Assembly: GCA_003427395.1 (NCBI GenBank)
Contig: BFEA01000005.1
Coordinates: 188,312-216,479 of the forward strand
Length of the DNA: 28,168 nt
Reading direction: 5' to 3'
Source: Chara braunii
Lineage: Eukaryota; Streptophyta; Charophyceae; Charales; Characeae
Each line of letters opens with the position of its first letter. Positions within the stretch are counted from its first letter, which is position 1. Of this stretch, positions 19,339 through 28,102 are shown in pieces. The position numbers were made by a program, and so were the translations under genes. The notes under the pieces were generated by a model. It was not told the origin of the DNA, made no database searches, and saw only the letters and a list, made by a program, of their open reading frames with translations.

Positions 19339-21350
19339 CAACCCAAGGATCGACTGGCAAATCCCCAAGGTTGAACTGCCAAACAGCAAGGGGGTATATC
19401 AGCCTTGTATGCTTGCAGCTGATTACCACCCTCAGACCTCTTGCTTCTGCTTGAGAGCGAGAGAGTTCTATACTCTCTCTAGCCAGTATGATCATGAGCG
19501 GTTGTACATCACTCTGGTCAAGCAGACAGACGCTCCCTCTACTCCCTGCCCTCCTGAGATACAGCAGGTTGTGGACCAATATGCTGTTCTGATGCAGGAG
19601 CCATTTGGGTTACCCAACCAGCCAACCAAGCATCGTATTGAGCTGCTGCCTGGAGCGGTCCCTCCCAAGGGCCGCATCTACAGGATGTCACCTGTTGAGC
19701 TTGAGGAGCTCAGGCGACAGCTTGAGACCCTGACCAGCAAGGGTTGGATCAGGCCCAGCACTTCTGAATTTGGTGCCCCAGTCCTCTTTGTTCCAAAGGG
19801 GAGCGGCGAGTTCAGAATGTGCATAGACTACAAGGGTCTCAACAAGATCACTAGGAAGAGCACAGAGCCACTTCCTAGGATCGATGACCTTCTGGATATG
19901 GTCCAGGGTTGTACCATTTTCAGCAAAGTCGACCTCAAATCTGGCTATCACCAGATTGAGATGGCAGAGGAAGACGTCCACAAGACGGCTTTCAAAACCA
20001 GGTATGGTACTTACGAGTACCTGGTGATGCCATTTAGACTTTGCAATGCCCCTGGCACGTTCCAGACTGAGATGCACCGCATATTTCAGGCCGTACCTGG
20101 ATAAGTTTATGGTTGTCTACCTGGATGATATCCTGGTATTCAGCAAAACTACCAGGGAACATGCGGAGCACCTGGCTCTAGTCCTTCAGTCGTTACGTGA
20201 CAGCCAGTACAAGATCAACAAGGAGAAATCCTCTTTTGGAGTTCCGTCTGTTATCTACCTGGGTCATGTAATCTCTGGAGATGGTTTGGCCCCTGAAGCA
20301 GCCAAGGTTGCTGCTATTCAAGATTGGCCACAGCCTCAGACACTGAAAGATGTCCGGTCATTCTTGGGTCTGGCCTCCTACTACAGAAAGTTCGTCAGGA
20401 ACTTTTCTGCTGTGGTTGCACCCCTGACCAACCTCACGAAGAAAGACACTCCCTTTCTTTGGTCCCTCCACTGTCAGATGGCCTTTGCACGACTCAAACA
20501 GGCCTTGACTCGTGCACCTGTTCTGAAGTTGCCTGACCCCACTCTGCCATTTGTTCTCACCACTTACGCCAGTCAGTATGGCATTGGGGCAGTCCTTCAG
20601 CAGCATGATGGTAATGGTCTGAGACCTGTAGAGTTTATGAGTAAGAAGATCAAAACTCAGAAGCTTCAAGACTCTACCTACGAGAAAGAGCTATATGCTC
20701 TTGTCAGTGCCCTGAAACATTGGAAGCACTTTCTCCTGGGCAGGCACTTCAAGATCTTTTCTGATCACTCCACCCTGCAGTGGTTGAAGTCCCAGGGAGA
20801 GTTGAATGATAAATTGGCACGCTACATCCAGTTCATTGATCTGTTTGACTTTGAACTGAAGCATAAGAAGGGCAGCTACAACAAGGTAGCAGACGCCCTC
20901 TCTCGTAGGCCTGACTCCTTCGCGTTGATCTCCTCTACTCACTCCTTTGGAGAGGAGGTCCGTCAGACCATCGCTCGTTTGCTGGCTCAGGATCCGACTT
21001 ATGGACCCATCGTCAGGAATCTGCGAACAGATCCTAATTCTGAACCTGGTTATGCCCGGAGTTCAGATCTGCTGTATACTTACAGCAGAGGAGAGGAGCG
21101 CTTGTGCATCCCTGAAGATCAGCAGTTGAGGACACTGCTGATGTCAGAGTGCCACGACGCGCGTGGACACTTTGGGTTCCTAAAGTCATATGCAGCCCTG
21201 TCGCAGCACTTCTTCTGGAAAGAGATGCGGAGTGATATGCTGCGCTATGTGGACACCTGTGAGCTCTGCCAAAGGAACAAGGTTCAACGTAAACCTCCTT
21301 TGGGATTGCTCAAACCTTTGCCCATACCTGATGGTCCTGCCCAGTCTGTG
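19339..21350 (+). pseudogene. Element D pol: reverse transcriptase, RNase H and H2C2 finger
   Basis: RT motifs are clear: PPKGRIYRMSPVELEELRRQ, FSKVDLKSGYHQIEMAEEDV, MPFRLCNAP (Gly changed to Arg compared with C) and VVYLDDILVFSKT. A one-base insertion near 20086 (an extra T before CAGGCC) splits the RT just upstream of YLDD. RNase H follows with KELYAL, SDHSTLQW and ADALSRRPD, but its first catalytic Asp is lost: TTYAS where C has TTDAS (codon TAC at 20565-20567). The H2C2 zinc finger (HDARGHFGF ... CELC) precedes the integrase. A one-base deletion near 21350 shifts the frame again, within the start of the integrase. The copy cannot make an active polymerase. Confidence 0.92.
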
Positions 21351-22447
21351 TCATTGATTTCACAGACTTAGGCAAGACTACCCCTCGTGGCATGCGTCAG
21401 GTCATGGTCTGCGTGGACAGGTTCTCCAAATACGCAGAGTTCATCCCCTTGCCAGAGGTAGCCAGGGTACCGGATGTGAGAGCAGCCTTTTCTGAGAGGT
21501 GGGTCACACACCATGGACCGCCCACCTCTATTGTGAGTGATCGAGACCCCAGATTCAGCAGCGATGAGTGGCAATTCTACTGCAAGGACTATCTGCACTG
21601 ACGCCTGGACATGACTTCTGGTCGTCATCCTGAAGCCAATGGATTGGCTGAGGTGATGAACCAGGTCCTGTTCCAGTTGCTACGTCCTGTGATCTCTCCT
21701 GATCAGCAGGATTGGGATCTCCACTTGGCGAGGGCACAACTCATGTATAACATGTCTGTCCACTCCTCGACAGGGTTCAGTCCCTACCGGTTACATTCGG
21801 GACGTGAACCACGACAGCCTCTCGATGATATCATCGATAAGGCTAAGCCTGACCTTACCCCAGGCACTGCAAAGTTCGCCAGACGTTATCGTCTGGATGT
21901 GGAAAGAGCCCGGGCGAACTTGTTCAAGGCCCAAAAGGCCATGATTGAACAAGCCAACCGCCACAGGCGGCCTTCCCCTATCCGCATTGGTGACTATGTC
22001 TGGGTGGCCAGTTCTGAGTTGCCGAGGGAGGAGGATATTTCTCCCAAGNTGTTGCCACGCTACCTGGGTCCGTGGCAGGTNNTAGATACAGTGGGNGCTG
22101 ATCCTTTCGGCCCATCGTATGTCATTGACGTGCCCCTGCATCTACGAACCTATCCGGTCTTCCATGCATCTAAGCTGCTGCCTTTTATGCCAGTTGATGC
22201 ATTCCCTGACCGGCCCCCTCAATGGGGCCCACCAATCCCTGGTAAGGGATATGATGTGGTGGACATTGAGGATGAGTGGGGCACTGGCCCCGACCGACAG
22301 TATCTTGTCAGGTTTGCGTTCCAGCCTCCTTCTGAGAACCGATGGTTCTATAGAAGAGATCTGATCAAGACAGCAAAGTCTGGAGTTCTGCGGTATGAGG
22401 CGGCTCAGAAGGGTGACCTTCGCCGCTCACCTCGTCTGCACCCCTAG
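21351..22447 (+). pseudogene. Element D pol: integrase with divergent chromodomain-like tail
   Basis: After the frameshift near 21350 the core shows VMVCVDRFSKYAEFIPLPEV, SDRDPRF and, beyond a TGA at 21599-21601 (Ser codon TCA in C), RHPEANGLAEVMNQ, which holds the catalytic Glu. The C-terminal domain carries YLGPWQ and DVPLHLRTYPVFHASKLLPF. The tail (RQYLVRFAFQPPSENRWFYR, RDLIKTAKSGVLRYEAAQKG) resembles a chromodomain whose GYP and TWEP motifs have been replaced. The frame ends with TAG at 22445-22447. Ns at 22049, 22081-22082 and 22096 show mixed reads from several copies. Confidence 0.9.
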
Positions 22448-22463
22448 CTCGGAGGTCCTCGCG

Positions 22464-22480
22464 CCCGGGGTGGGTAAACC
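22464..22480 (+). other. Element D polypurine-tract region
   Basis: CCCGGGGTGGGTAAACC directly precedes the 3' LTR and aligns with CCCGGGGAGGGTAAGCC in element C. It is G-rich rather than purely purine, but its position fits the plus-strand primer. Confidence 0.5.
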
Positions 22481-23778
22481 TGCAATGACTTGCTGATTTT
22501 TGCTGCCGAGTTTGTCTGCGAGGCTGTACACTAACCGTACGGTTAGATTCGCAATTTTGTTTGGCTGGGGACTAACCGAGTGACTTGCCTGTTGGGAAAT
22601 TCGCGAGGGACAGACCTGTAAATTCTGAGGGACTACAGGCCCTAAACTAATCGAATCCCTACTACTACCCTAACTGCCTATAGCAGGCCCGGGCTACCCT
22701 AGGACAGACCGGCCCTAAGCGGCCTATACTGGTATACCTGTCTCTTATACACATCTAGATGTGTATAAGAGACAGGCTCACAGGCCCTAAACTAATCGAA
22801 TCCCTACTACTACCCTAACTGCCTATNGCAGGCCCNGGCTACCCTAGGACAGACCNGCCCTAAGCGGCCTATACTGGTATACNGTCCTATAGCCTATAGC
22901 CGGGTCCGNTAGAGGNCGGGAGGCNGAGAAACAGCAANGGTACCGGTAGGTCCAGTCGGTNCANTTTCGGTCTAGGCTAGTGTAGGAATCTATAAGTCTA
23001 GGAAGGAAACTNATAGGAGGACTTTTGGCTTTCATTTTTTCGCAGGCAGNGTTGGTGGCCAACCAAGTTGAGCAGCGCTGAATGTCTGCAGTGGCACCGN
23101 AGACATCAGCCGTGAGTGGAGCAGCCATAGCCCGCCNCCTGAGACAGCCATAGCTGGGGCTGTACTCAGCGCATCTATCCCCTGGGGGATATCTGCGTTG
23201 GCAGGACTATCTGGGAGGTCTTCACAAAGTACATGTGGGTACTGCTGCTGCGGTAGCAGCCAGGCAGCCATAGCTGTCTTCTTCATCGTCAGANTGACTC
23301 CTCGGCACTGGAGGCTACTTCGCTATTCATGATCTGCATCTGGGTGNATGGCGCTGGCCTCTGGGAGGCTATTCCTGTGCAGCGCTAGACTCTGAGAGTG
23401 TGGTAGTGAGTGGAGTGTGTGGTTCCTGAGTGGCGAGATACTGGGTTGAACTCTGTTACGATAATTGAGGTTAACTGGGTTGAACTCTGTTACGATAATT
23501 GAGGTTAACTGTGTTGAGTTGGCTCATCATCTGGGTTACTTTCCAATTGTGATCTTCGCAGTGTCACCTATGATTGGTTGTTGGGAGTGTGTCAGGGAGA
23601 GAGAAACACTGAGTGTATTCTCCCCTTCCGTGCATAATTGCTATTCCGCTGTTCATCTCTGGTCTGTGTGCAGTGGACCCTGTCTCCTTCTCCCCTTTGT
23701 CTCATGCATGTATGGGCGTGTGTGAGTTCTTCTGAGTGAGAGTGGCAACCAAATTGTCAGACAACCAAGTTCATAACA
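22481..23778 (+). repeat. Element D 3' LTR (contains an assembly artefact)
   Basis: The 1298 bp exceed the 5' LTR by 195. The excess is fully explained: 145 bases from an adapter junction plus repeated segment, 34 from a tandem duplication (23443-23476 and 23477-23510), and 16 from a segment near 23289-23304 that the 5' LTR lacks. Ns are scattered between 22827 and 23346. The remaining sequence is collinear with the 5' LTR. Confidence 0.93.
22738..22775. other. Nextera mate-pair junction adapter (laboratory sequence)
   Basis: CTGTCTCTTATACACATCT (22738-22756) is the 19-base Tn5 mosaic end used in Nextera kits, followed at once by its exact reverse complement (22757-22775). This head-to-head pair is the circularisation junction of mate-pair libraries. 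The flanking segments 22635-22737 and 22780-22882 are the same 103 bases, as expected from a chimeric read built into the assembly. Confidence 0.97.
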
Positions 23779-24018
23779 TACACCCTAAAAGTTGATTCCC
23801 CAGCCAAAAAGTTCCGATTTCTCAAAGAAGCTCACAAAGTTACTTCACAAATTCAAGAACAGCCGAGTGGAGAGGGCATCCTTCAAATTTGATTCACGGT
23901 GGCGTTGCCCTATTGGTTAACAGCCTGAAGCACAAGTTTTTTTCTTCGTCCTTTTTTTTTTCAACTACAACTTTCTCAAGGATTCATCCCCCCACGGCCC
24001 TCGCTCCACTACTCACCC
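23779..24018. other. Flank of element D, nothing recognised
   Basis: Sequence starting with the second TACA of the target duplication. It contains T-rich runs and a CCTCGCTCCACTACTCACC word that recurs in the next element. No gene signal. Confidence 0.4.
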
Positions 24019-24309
24019 GTGTATCTTTTCCATATTCTAGCGGAAGATTCATTCTCATTTTGCACATTTGGTGAGCAGTGGAGTGAGGCCCCACTACACA
24101 AAAAATCCTCGAACCGGCGAGAACTTTCTAAGGACTCGTCCTTGAAACTCGAGGAATTTTAAAGAGTGGACCCTCAGCCCAGAGAGCAGAACTTGAACCC
24201 CTAGCCTGTGGAACGATTGTACGTCAGGAGTATACCAGGGCCTCACTCCACTACTCACCAAATATGCTGAAAGAGAATGAATCTTCCAATAGAACATAGG
24301 AAGATACAC
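24019..24309. repeat. Foldback (MITE-like) element with ~73-bp inverted arms
   Basis: The arm at 24019-24092 (GTGTATCTT ... GGAAGATTCATTCTC ... GAGTGAGGCCC) is inverted at 24238-24309 with a modest number of mismatches. The 145-base interior carries AACTTGAACCCCTAG, a reversed tRNA B-box-like word, and TCGAG words. No transposase is present, so it would be non-autonomous. The arm tip TCCACTACTCACC also stands outside the left arm, hinting at nested or repeated insertion. Confidence 0.7.
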
Positions 24310-24393
24310 CGACATACTTTGTCTTTTGTGCATGTGGAGAGAGCGACGCCCTAGGACAACCATTCAGTTATATGTCAGTAGCCCGTGGAGCAA

Positions 24394-24477
24394 TTTTTTT
24401 TTTCTTCTTTTTTTCTCTCCTTTGTCAAAAGGGCGACGGCCTTGAGATATGAGCTGACCTGCCCCCATGCAATTCAG
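24394..24477 (-). mobile_element. SINE tail fragment
   Basis: On the minus strand it reads CTGAATTGC-TGGGGGCAGGTCAG, then ATATCTCAAGGCCGTCGCCC and an A-rich end. This matches the tail of the full SINE at 25376-25564 (AATTACCTGGGGCCGGTCAG, ATATCTCAAGGCCGTTGCCC). The tRNA-like head is missing. Confidence 0.65.
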
Positions 24478-24879
24478 GGCCTCGCCACAGCACTCCCAGA
24501 TCGGAGAAAATTTTTGAGAGTGCTCTCGAGTCTTGAAACTTGTGGAATCGCGTTGGAGAGTGCCCTTCCCCACGCTGGGCTCTCAAACGGGGCGCTATAT
24601 ATTTCGAAATTGTCAGAAGCGGCTTCCCAACAAGAGCCATCTGGCATCAAACTCTTGTCCTTCACGGTCCACTTGGGATTTTCTAAAAACCGAGCTCAGA
24701 GGTCGGCCCCAGGTGTCAAAAACGGCAATTTGCAGGCAGGCACTGAAAGGAACCTGGAGAGTACTCTCGAGCCCACTTCTGTGAGAGCTCTCCAACTCAC
24801 TTTCGGGAGCTGAATCCGAGGGCATACGTGGCGATGCTGGCACTCGTGAAAACACCGGTAGTGGTGTCGCAAGGCCCTC
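24478..24879. other. Non-coding stretch with CTCTCGAG palindromes
   Basis: Words such as GAGAGTGCTCTCGAG and GAGAGTACTCTCGAG recur at about 24517 and 24757, with GAGAGCTCTCC at 24783. They resemble the inverted repeat at 13208-13299. Overlapping open frames on both strands show no family signal. Confidence 0.4.
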
Positions 24880-25350
24880 AGAATTACTCTGATTGCACCT
24901 GGAGCAGTGCGCACATCGTACATCGGTAGTAGTACACAATTCATATTGTACGCAGATAGTAGTACGCAATTCAGCCACGTGACCCGGTTGTACGTGGGTA
25001 GTAGCAGCATTCGGCCACACGTCAGTAGCATGTGGAACTATTGTACGTTGGTAGACCAACAGGCGTAGCTCAGTTGGTACACCCATGAACTGTTGACATA
25101 CAGACCTGAGCTCGAATCCTGATGGAACCGGATGGATGAAATAAAGATACTTCTCAATTACCCGGGGCTGGTCGGAAAAAGGAAAAAAGAAGGGATTGTA
25201 CATTGTTAGCAATACAGTTCAGCCACGTGTAAAAAGGCTGTGGACCTACTGTACGTGCGTATCGTTCAGCCACGTGCCAGTGCCACGTGTCAGTAGCTCG
25301 TGGACCAATGGTATGTATGAGAGTAGCACCATCATAAAGCCACGTGTCAA
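24880..25350. repeat. Degenerate repeat array with five CACGTG boxes
   Basis: Related words repeat: TTCAGCCACGTG, GTGGAAC-ATTGTACGT and GGTAGTAGCA. CACGTG occurs at 24976, 25224, 25271, 25284 and 25343. A SINE (25055-25195) has inserted into the array. The units vary in length and I cannot give a single period. CACGTG is the plant G-box, but a regulatory role is only a guess. Confidence 0.6.
25055..25195 (+). mobile_element. tRNA-derived SINE, plus copy, with target duplication
   Basis: The head carries a pol III A-box-like TAGCTCAGTTGGTA and a B-box-like GCTCGAATCC; the body ends AATTACCCGGGGCTGGTCGG and an A/G-rich tail. It is flanked by TTGTACGTTGGTAG (25041-25054) and TTGTACATTGTTAG (25196-25209), a 14-base target duplication with two mismatches. 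The D and T stems do not pair well, so this is not a working tRNA gene. LINE enzymes would mobilise it in trans. Confidence 0.82.
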
Positions 25351-25375
25351 ATGCAGTCACTGCCTTCAGAAGTGT

Positions 25376-25564
25376 TTTTTGCTTTTTGCTTCAAGAAGGG
25401 CAACGGCCTTGAGATATCATATCAAGGCTGTCATTATCATTGACCTGACCGGCCCCAGGTAATTCAGAATGATTGTGTACTGGTCATCTGGTTGTATCTG
25501 GATTCAAACTTGGGTCTGTATTTCAACAGTTCGTGGGTGTACCAACTGAGCTCTGCCCGTTGGT
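25376..25564 (-). mobile_element. tRNA-derived SINE, minus copy, full length, with target duplication
   Basis: On the minus strand it begins ACCAACGGGCAGAGCTCAGT and follows the plus copy through the tRNA-like head (GTTGGTACACCCACGAACTG), then continues with AATTACCTGGGGCCGGTCAG, ATATCTCAAGGCCGTTGCCC and an A-rich 3' end. Flanks GCCTTCAGAAGT (25364-25375) and GCTTTCAGAAGT (25565-25576) form a 12-base target duplication with one mismatch. At 189 bp it is probably the most complete copy here; the plus copy is shorter in the body. Confidence 0.85.
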
Positions 25565-25576
25565 GCTTTCAGAAGT

Positions 25577-25810
25577 TGCAAGGCAGGACCATCATCTCTA
25601 AAATAAATCAAGATAAGTTCACTAACAACAAAAACAAACAAACAGCTAGGGGAGGAACGACTGCCAATAAACGAGGGCATACTCTTCCTGCATGTATCTG
25701 ACCCCAAAGATAGCAGTGAAACGGTTTTCACCTTAGCAGTAGCAGATGCAGATCCCAGGGCTCGATCCCTAGACCTTACCACACCCATGTACAGTATTGA
25801 CTCGACCCCT
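25577..25810. other. Spacer, nothing recognised
   Basis: Mixed-composition sequence. A GGCTCGATCCCTAGACC word near 25758 again resembles a tRNA B-box but without a matching A-box. Confidence 0.35.
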
Positions 25811-25986
25811 GTGTGTTTGAACCCGTGACCTGTGTTTTAGTAGTTGACTGTTGCTTGTCGTAGGTCTGTGTAGCTGTAGGGGTTCGATCTGTAGATCTGT
25901 GTGTTTGAACCCGTGACCTGTGTTTTAGTAGTTGACTGTTGCTTGTCGTAGGTCTGTGTAGCTGTAGGGGTTCAGTCTGTAGATCT
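25811..25986. repeat. Tandem duplication, period 88 bases
   Basis: Copies 25811-25898 and 25899-25986 both run from GTGTGTTTGAACCCGTGACC to GTAGATCT and differ almost only at GGTTCGATCT versus GGTTCAGTCT. The duplication is therefore recent. Confidence 0.93.
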
Positions 25987-26030
25987 GTCGACTAGGGGTC
26001 ATAGTTGTGTAGAGGCTGTAGCTGTAGCAA

Positions 26031-26107
26031 TTCTGAAAGGTCAAGGTCGTAGCTGCTACAGTCCTGAAAGGTCAAGGTCGTAGCTGCTACAGTCCCGAAA
26101 GGCCAAG
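26031..26107. repeat. Tandem repeat, 31-base unit, 2.5 copies
   Basis: Units TTCTGAAAGG / TCCTGAAAGG / TCCCGAAAGG each start a block that continues TCAAGGTCGTAGCTGCTACA; the third is partial. They start at 26031, 26062 and 26093. Confidence 0.9.
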
Positions 26108-26142
26108 TCCACAGACTTCCGGAAGGTCCGGAAGTGGCCTTT
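26098..26142. other. Nested hairpin
   Basis: An inner stem ACTTCCGGA / TCCGGAAGT (26115-26135, 3-base loop) lies inside an outer pair AAAGGCCA (26098-26105) and TGGCCTTT (26135-26142). Function unknown; a palindromic transposon end is possible. Confidence 0.6.
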
Positions 26143-26860
26143 CAAGTTTTTCTCACGTTATTCACAGCAGACCAGAGGCAAGTGGGCAAGTGGTGAGTCC
26201 AACTTCGGTTAGTGAGCGGTACCCAGTCCCAGTCTCACTTTGTACAGTCAGCAAGTGCCATGAGGGACTGTGTGCACCATGGGCCGGTGGAAAAGGGCAG
26301 ACCAGCGACTTATGGAAGTATAAATCAAGAGGCAGCGTCCAGCCATTCATTGATTCCTGCGTGAGCCATGCGGAAGCGCTGCCATAGCGTCTTGTGCGAG
26401 GTGGTCTGCAGATGCCTGAGGTCGAAGTGGGCTGAAGGGAGATAGAGTGTCCATAGCCAGTAGAGGTTAGGCGGCCATAGCCGCTGGAGCTTAGAGGCAG
26501 AGTTCAGCGTGTGTGTGTGTGTTTTGTACTGAGTTGGTGTGCGTGGGATATCCAGAGAGATCCAGAGTCGAATGCGTGCAAACGGTTGTGTGAATACAGT
26601 GTTGGACAGAGGATGGGTGAGCGCTCAGGCGCCATAGCCAGTGGAAGCGAGTTTGTATCCAAACTGTGTTCTCGACTTGAATATCTCTGAGCTTTGTGTG
26701 GGCGCACAGCGCCAGCGTGGATTGACATCTGTTTGCATGTATGTGAAGAAGAAAGCGAGTCTGATTGCAGCAGCCTAATATGAATAATTTTGCCCCTGGA
26801 CTGTGTAACAAATTAATGATTGCACCAACAGGTTTGGAGACATGATTCACGGCCTCGCCC
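26143..26860 (+). other. Possible solo LTR of another retrotransposon
   Basis: A TATAAAT box (26319-26325) is followed by GGCAGCGTCC and several CCATAGCC words (near 26452, 26473 and 26632), the same style as the region after the TATA box in the C and D LTRs (GGCAGCGTTGG, CAGCCATAGC). A GT run lies at 26509-26522. I found no matching borders or target duplication and no adjacent coding, so this is only a suggestion. Confidence 0.3.
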
Positions 26861-27419
26861 CACTACCCAACATTTCAACACGTATCTGGACTGTTCCATG
26901 GACTAAATACATCGGGACTGATCAAACATTTTGAAAGTTTTGGGACTACTACCAGCTCCAGATACATTTAGAATGTTGCGCTGTGGAGCGAGGCCCTCAG
27001 AATGCAGAAGCAGACATGGTACACAGAAAAAGGCATGGCCACCATGTGAAAAAGACAACCTATGGTGGGTGTATCTTTCTATGTTTTTGTGTAAGATACA
27101 TGCTCTTACGGGAGTGGTGTGGCGAGGCCCAGAGCGCAGGGACAATTCTTCTTAACGAGGGAGGGGGAGATATATTCTCTGAAGGAGGTTTTATGGAGGA
27201 AGGGAGGATGAATGTGGTCAGGAGCTGCAGCAGCAAGGAGGTGAGATCTTTCGACAAGAGAAAGCCCCTGGGTGTTGCCAGTATGTTCTCTGTCACTTGC
27301 CGTCTTCCCCGCAACAAAACGCACCCTAATCATGACTGAATCAGACCGGAAAGTAGCTTGTCCACATTCATGACGAAGGCGCGTCGTGTTCTGCCTGACT
27401 TGCAGAGCAGGCAAACAGG
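26861..27419. other. Non-coding stretch, nothing recognised
   Basis: Contains two GCGAGGCCC words (26991 and 27122) related to the 24.0-24.3 kb repeats. No protein or RNA family recognised. Confidence 0.4.
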
Positions 27420-27860
27420 CATAAGTACAGACAGGAGACTGACTGACAGACAGCAGACAGACAGCCAGACAGACTGACAGACAGCAAACAGACAGACGGA
27501 CAGGCAACAGATAGACAGCGTGACTGGGAGAAGACAGACTGACAGACAGCAGACAGAGAGCAAACACGATAATACAGGCAGGAGCAGACAGACGGACAGA
27601 AAGCAGATGGACAGCAGACAGATAGCAGACAGAGTGGCAGACGGGAGATAGACTGACAGATAGACAGACAAACCGAGACAATGAAAACGTAGCACCATAG
27701 ACAGACGGACTGACTGACAGAGNTGACAGAGTGGCAGACGGGAGATAGACTGACAGATAGACAGACAAACCGAGACAATGAAAACGTAGCACCATAGACA
27801 GACGGACTGACTGACAGACAGACAGTTGACAGAAGGGTAGACAGACTGACAGACATCAGA
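27420..27860. repeat. CAGA/GACA satellite with a 97-base tandem duplication
   Basis: The stretch consists of GACAGACAG and CAGCAGACAG words. Inside it 27632-27728 and 27729-27825 are two copies of a 97-base unit that includes the non-CAGA stretch AACCGAGACAATGAAAACGT; an N at 27723 lies at the join. Serine/valine/cysteine-rich open frames on the minus strand come from this repeat. Confidence 0.85.
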
Positions 27861-28060
27861 CAGAAGGAGAGATAGACAGACAAACGCAGGCGAGGAAAGC
27901 ATCATAAGGAAGCAATCACCTTTTCCACGAGGAGTCGGCAACACAAACTACAACGTTCTTTTTCTCTTCTCTAAACAAGCTACATTTGAAAACACCCGCC
28001 ACATAGAACCTCGTTCAAAACAAAACAAACATTACCACGACCAGAGCGCACCCCCCCGCC

Positions 28061-28079
28061 CTTTTATAAAGTGACGTCA
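28061..28079 (-). promoter_or_regulatory. Promoter-like module: TGACGTCA next to TATAAAAG
   Basis: On the minus strand TGACGTCA (28079-28072), a perfect bZIP/CRE palindrome, lies three bases upstream of TATAAAAG (28068-28061), a strong TATA match. A long GA tract (complement of the CT run) stands further upstream. Transcription would run leftward into 28.0-27.9 kb, where I see only the repeat-derived frames, so the target gene is unknown. Confidence 0.45.
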
Positions 28080-28099
28080 AACTTAATCCTGTCCTCCAA

Positions 28100-28102
<3 letters not shown>

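Larger units (their letters stand above)
14559..23778 (+). mobile_element. Element D: full-length Ty3/gypsy LTR retrotransposon
   Basis: The element has both LTRs, PBS, gag, pol in the order protease-RT-RNase H-integrase, and a G-rich tract before the 3' LTR. It is flanked by TACA at 14555-14558 and again at 23779-23782, a 4-bp target duplication. Element C belongs to the same family: LTR edges, gag knuckle and pol are clearly alike. The two D LTRs differ by about 20 substitutions by eye (near 2%), which suggests a fairly recent insertion. The coding region is nonetheless disabled by several stops and frameshifts. Confidence 0.93.

Noticed and set aside
25055-25130. Functional tRNA gene
   Set aside because: A-box and B-box words are present but the D and T stems do not pair properly, and the unit carries a body, tail and target duplication typical of a SINE.
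27420-27860. CRISPR-like array
   Set aside because: Repeats are contiguous short CAGA words without unique spacers, and the genome is eukaryotic.
27330-27944. Ser/Val/Cys-rich open frames on the minus strand, up to about 200 codons
   Set aside because: They follow the CAGA satellite and its 97-base duplication; composition is dictated by the repeat.
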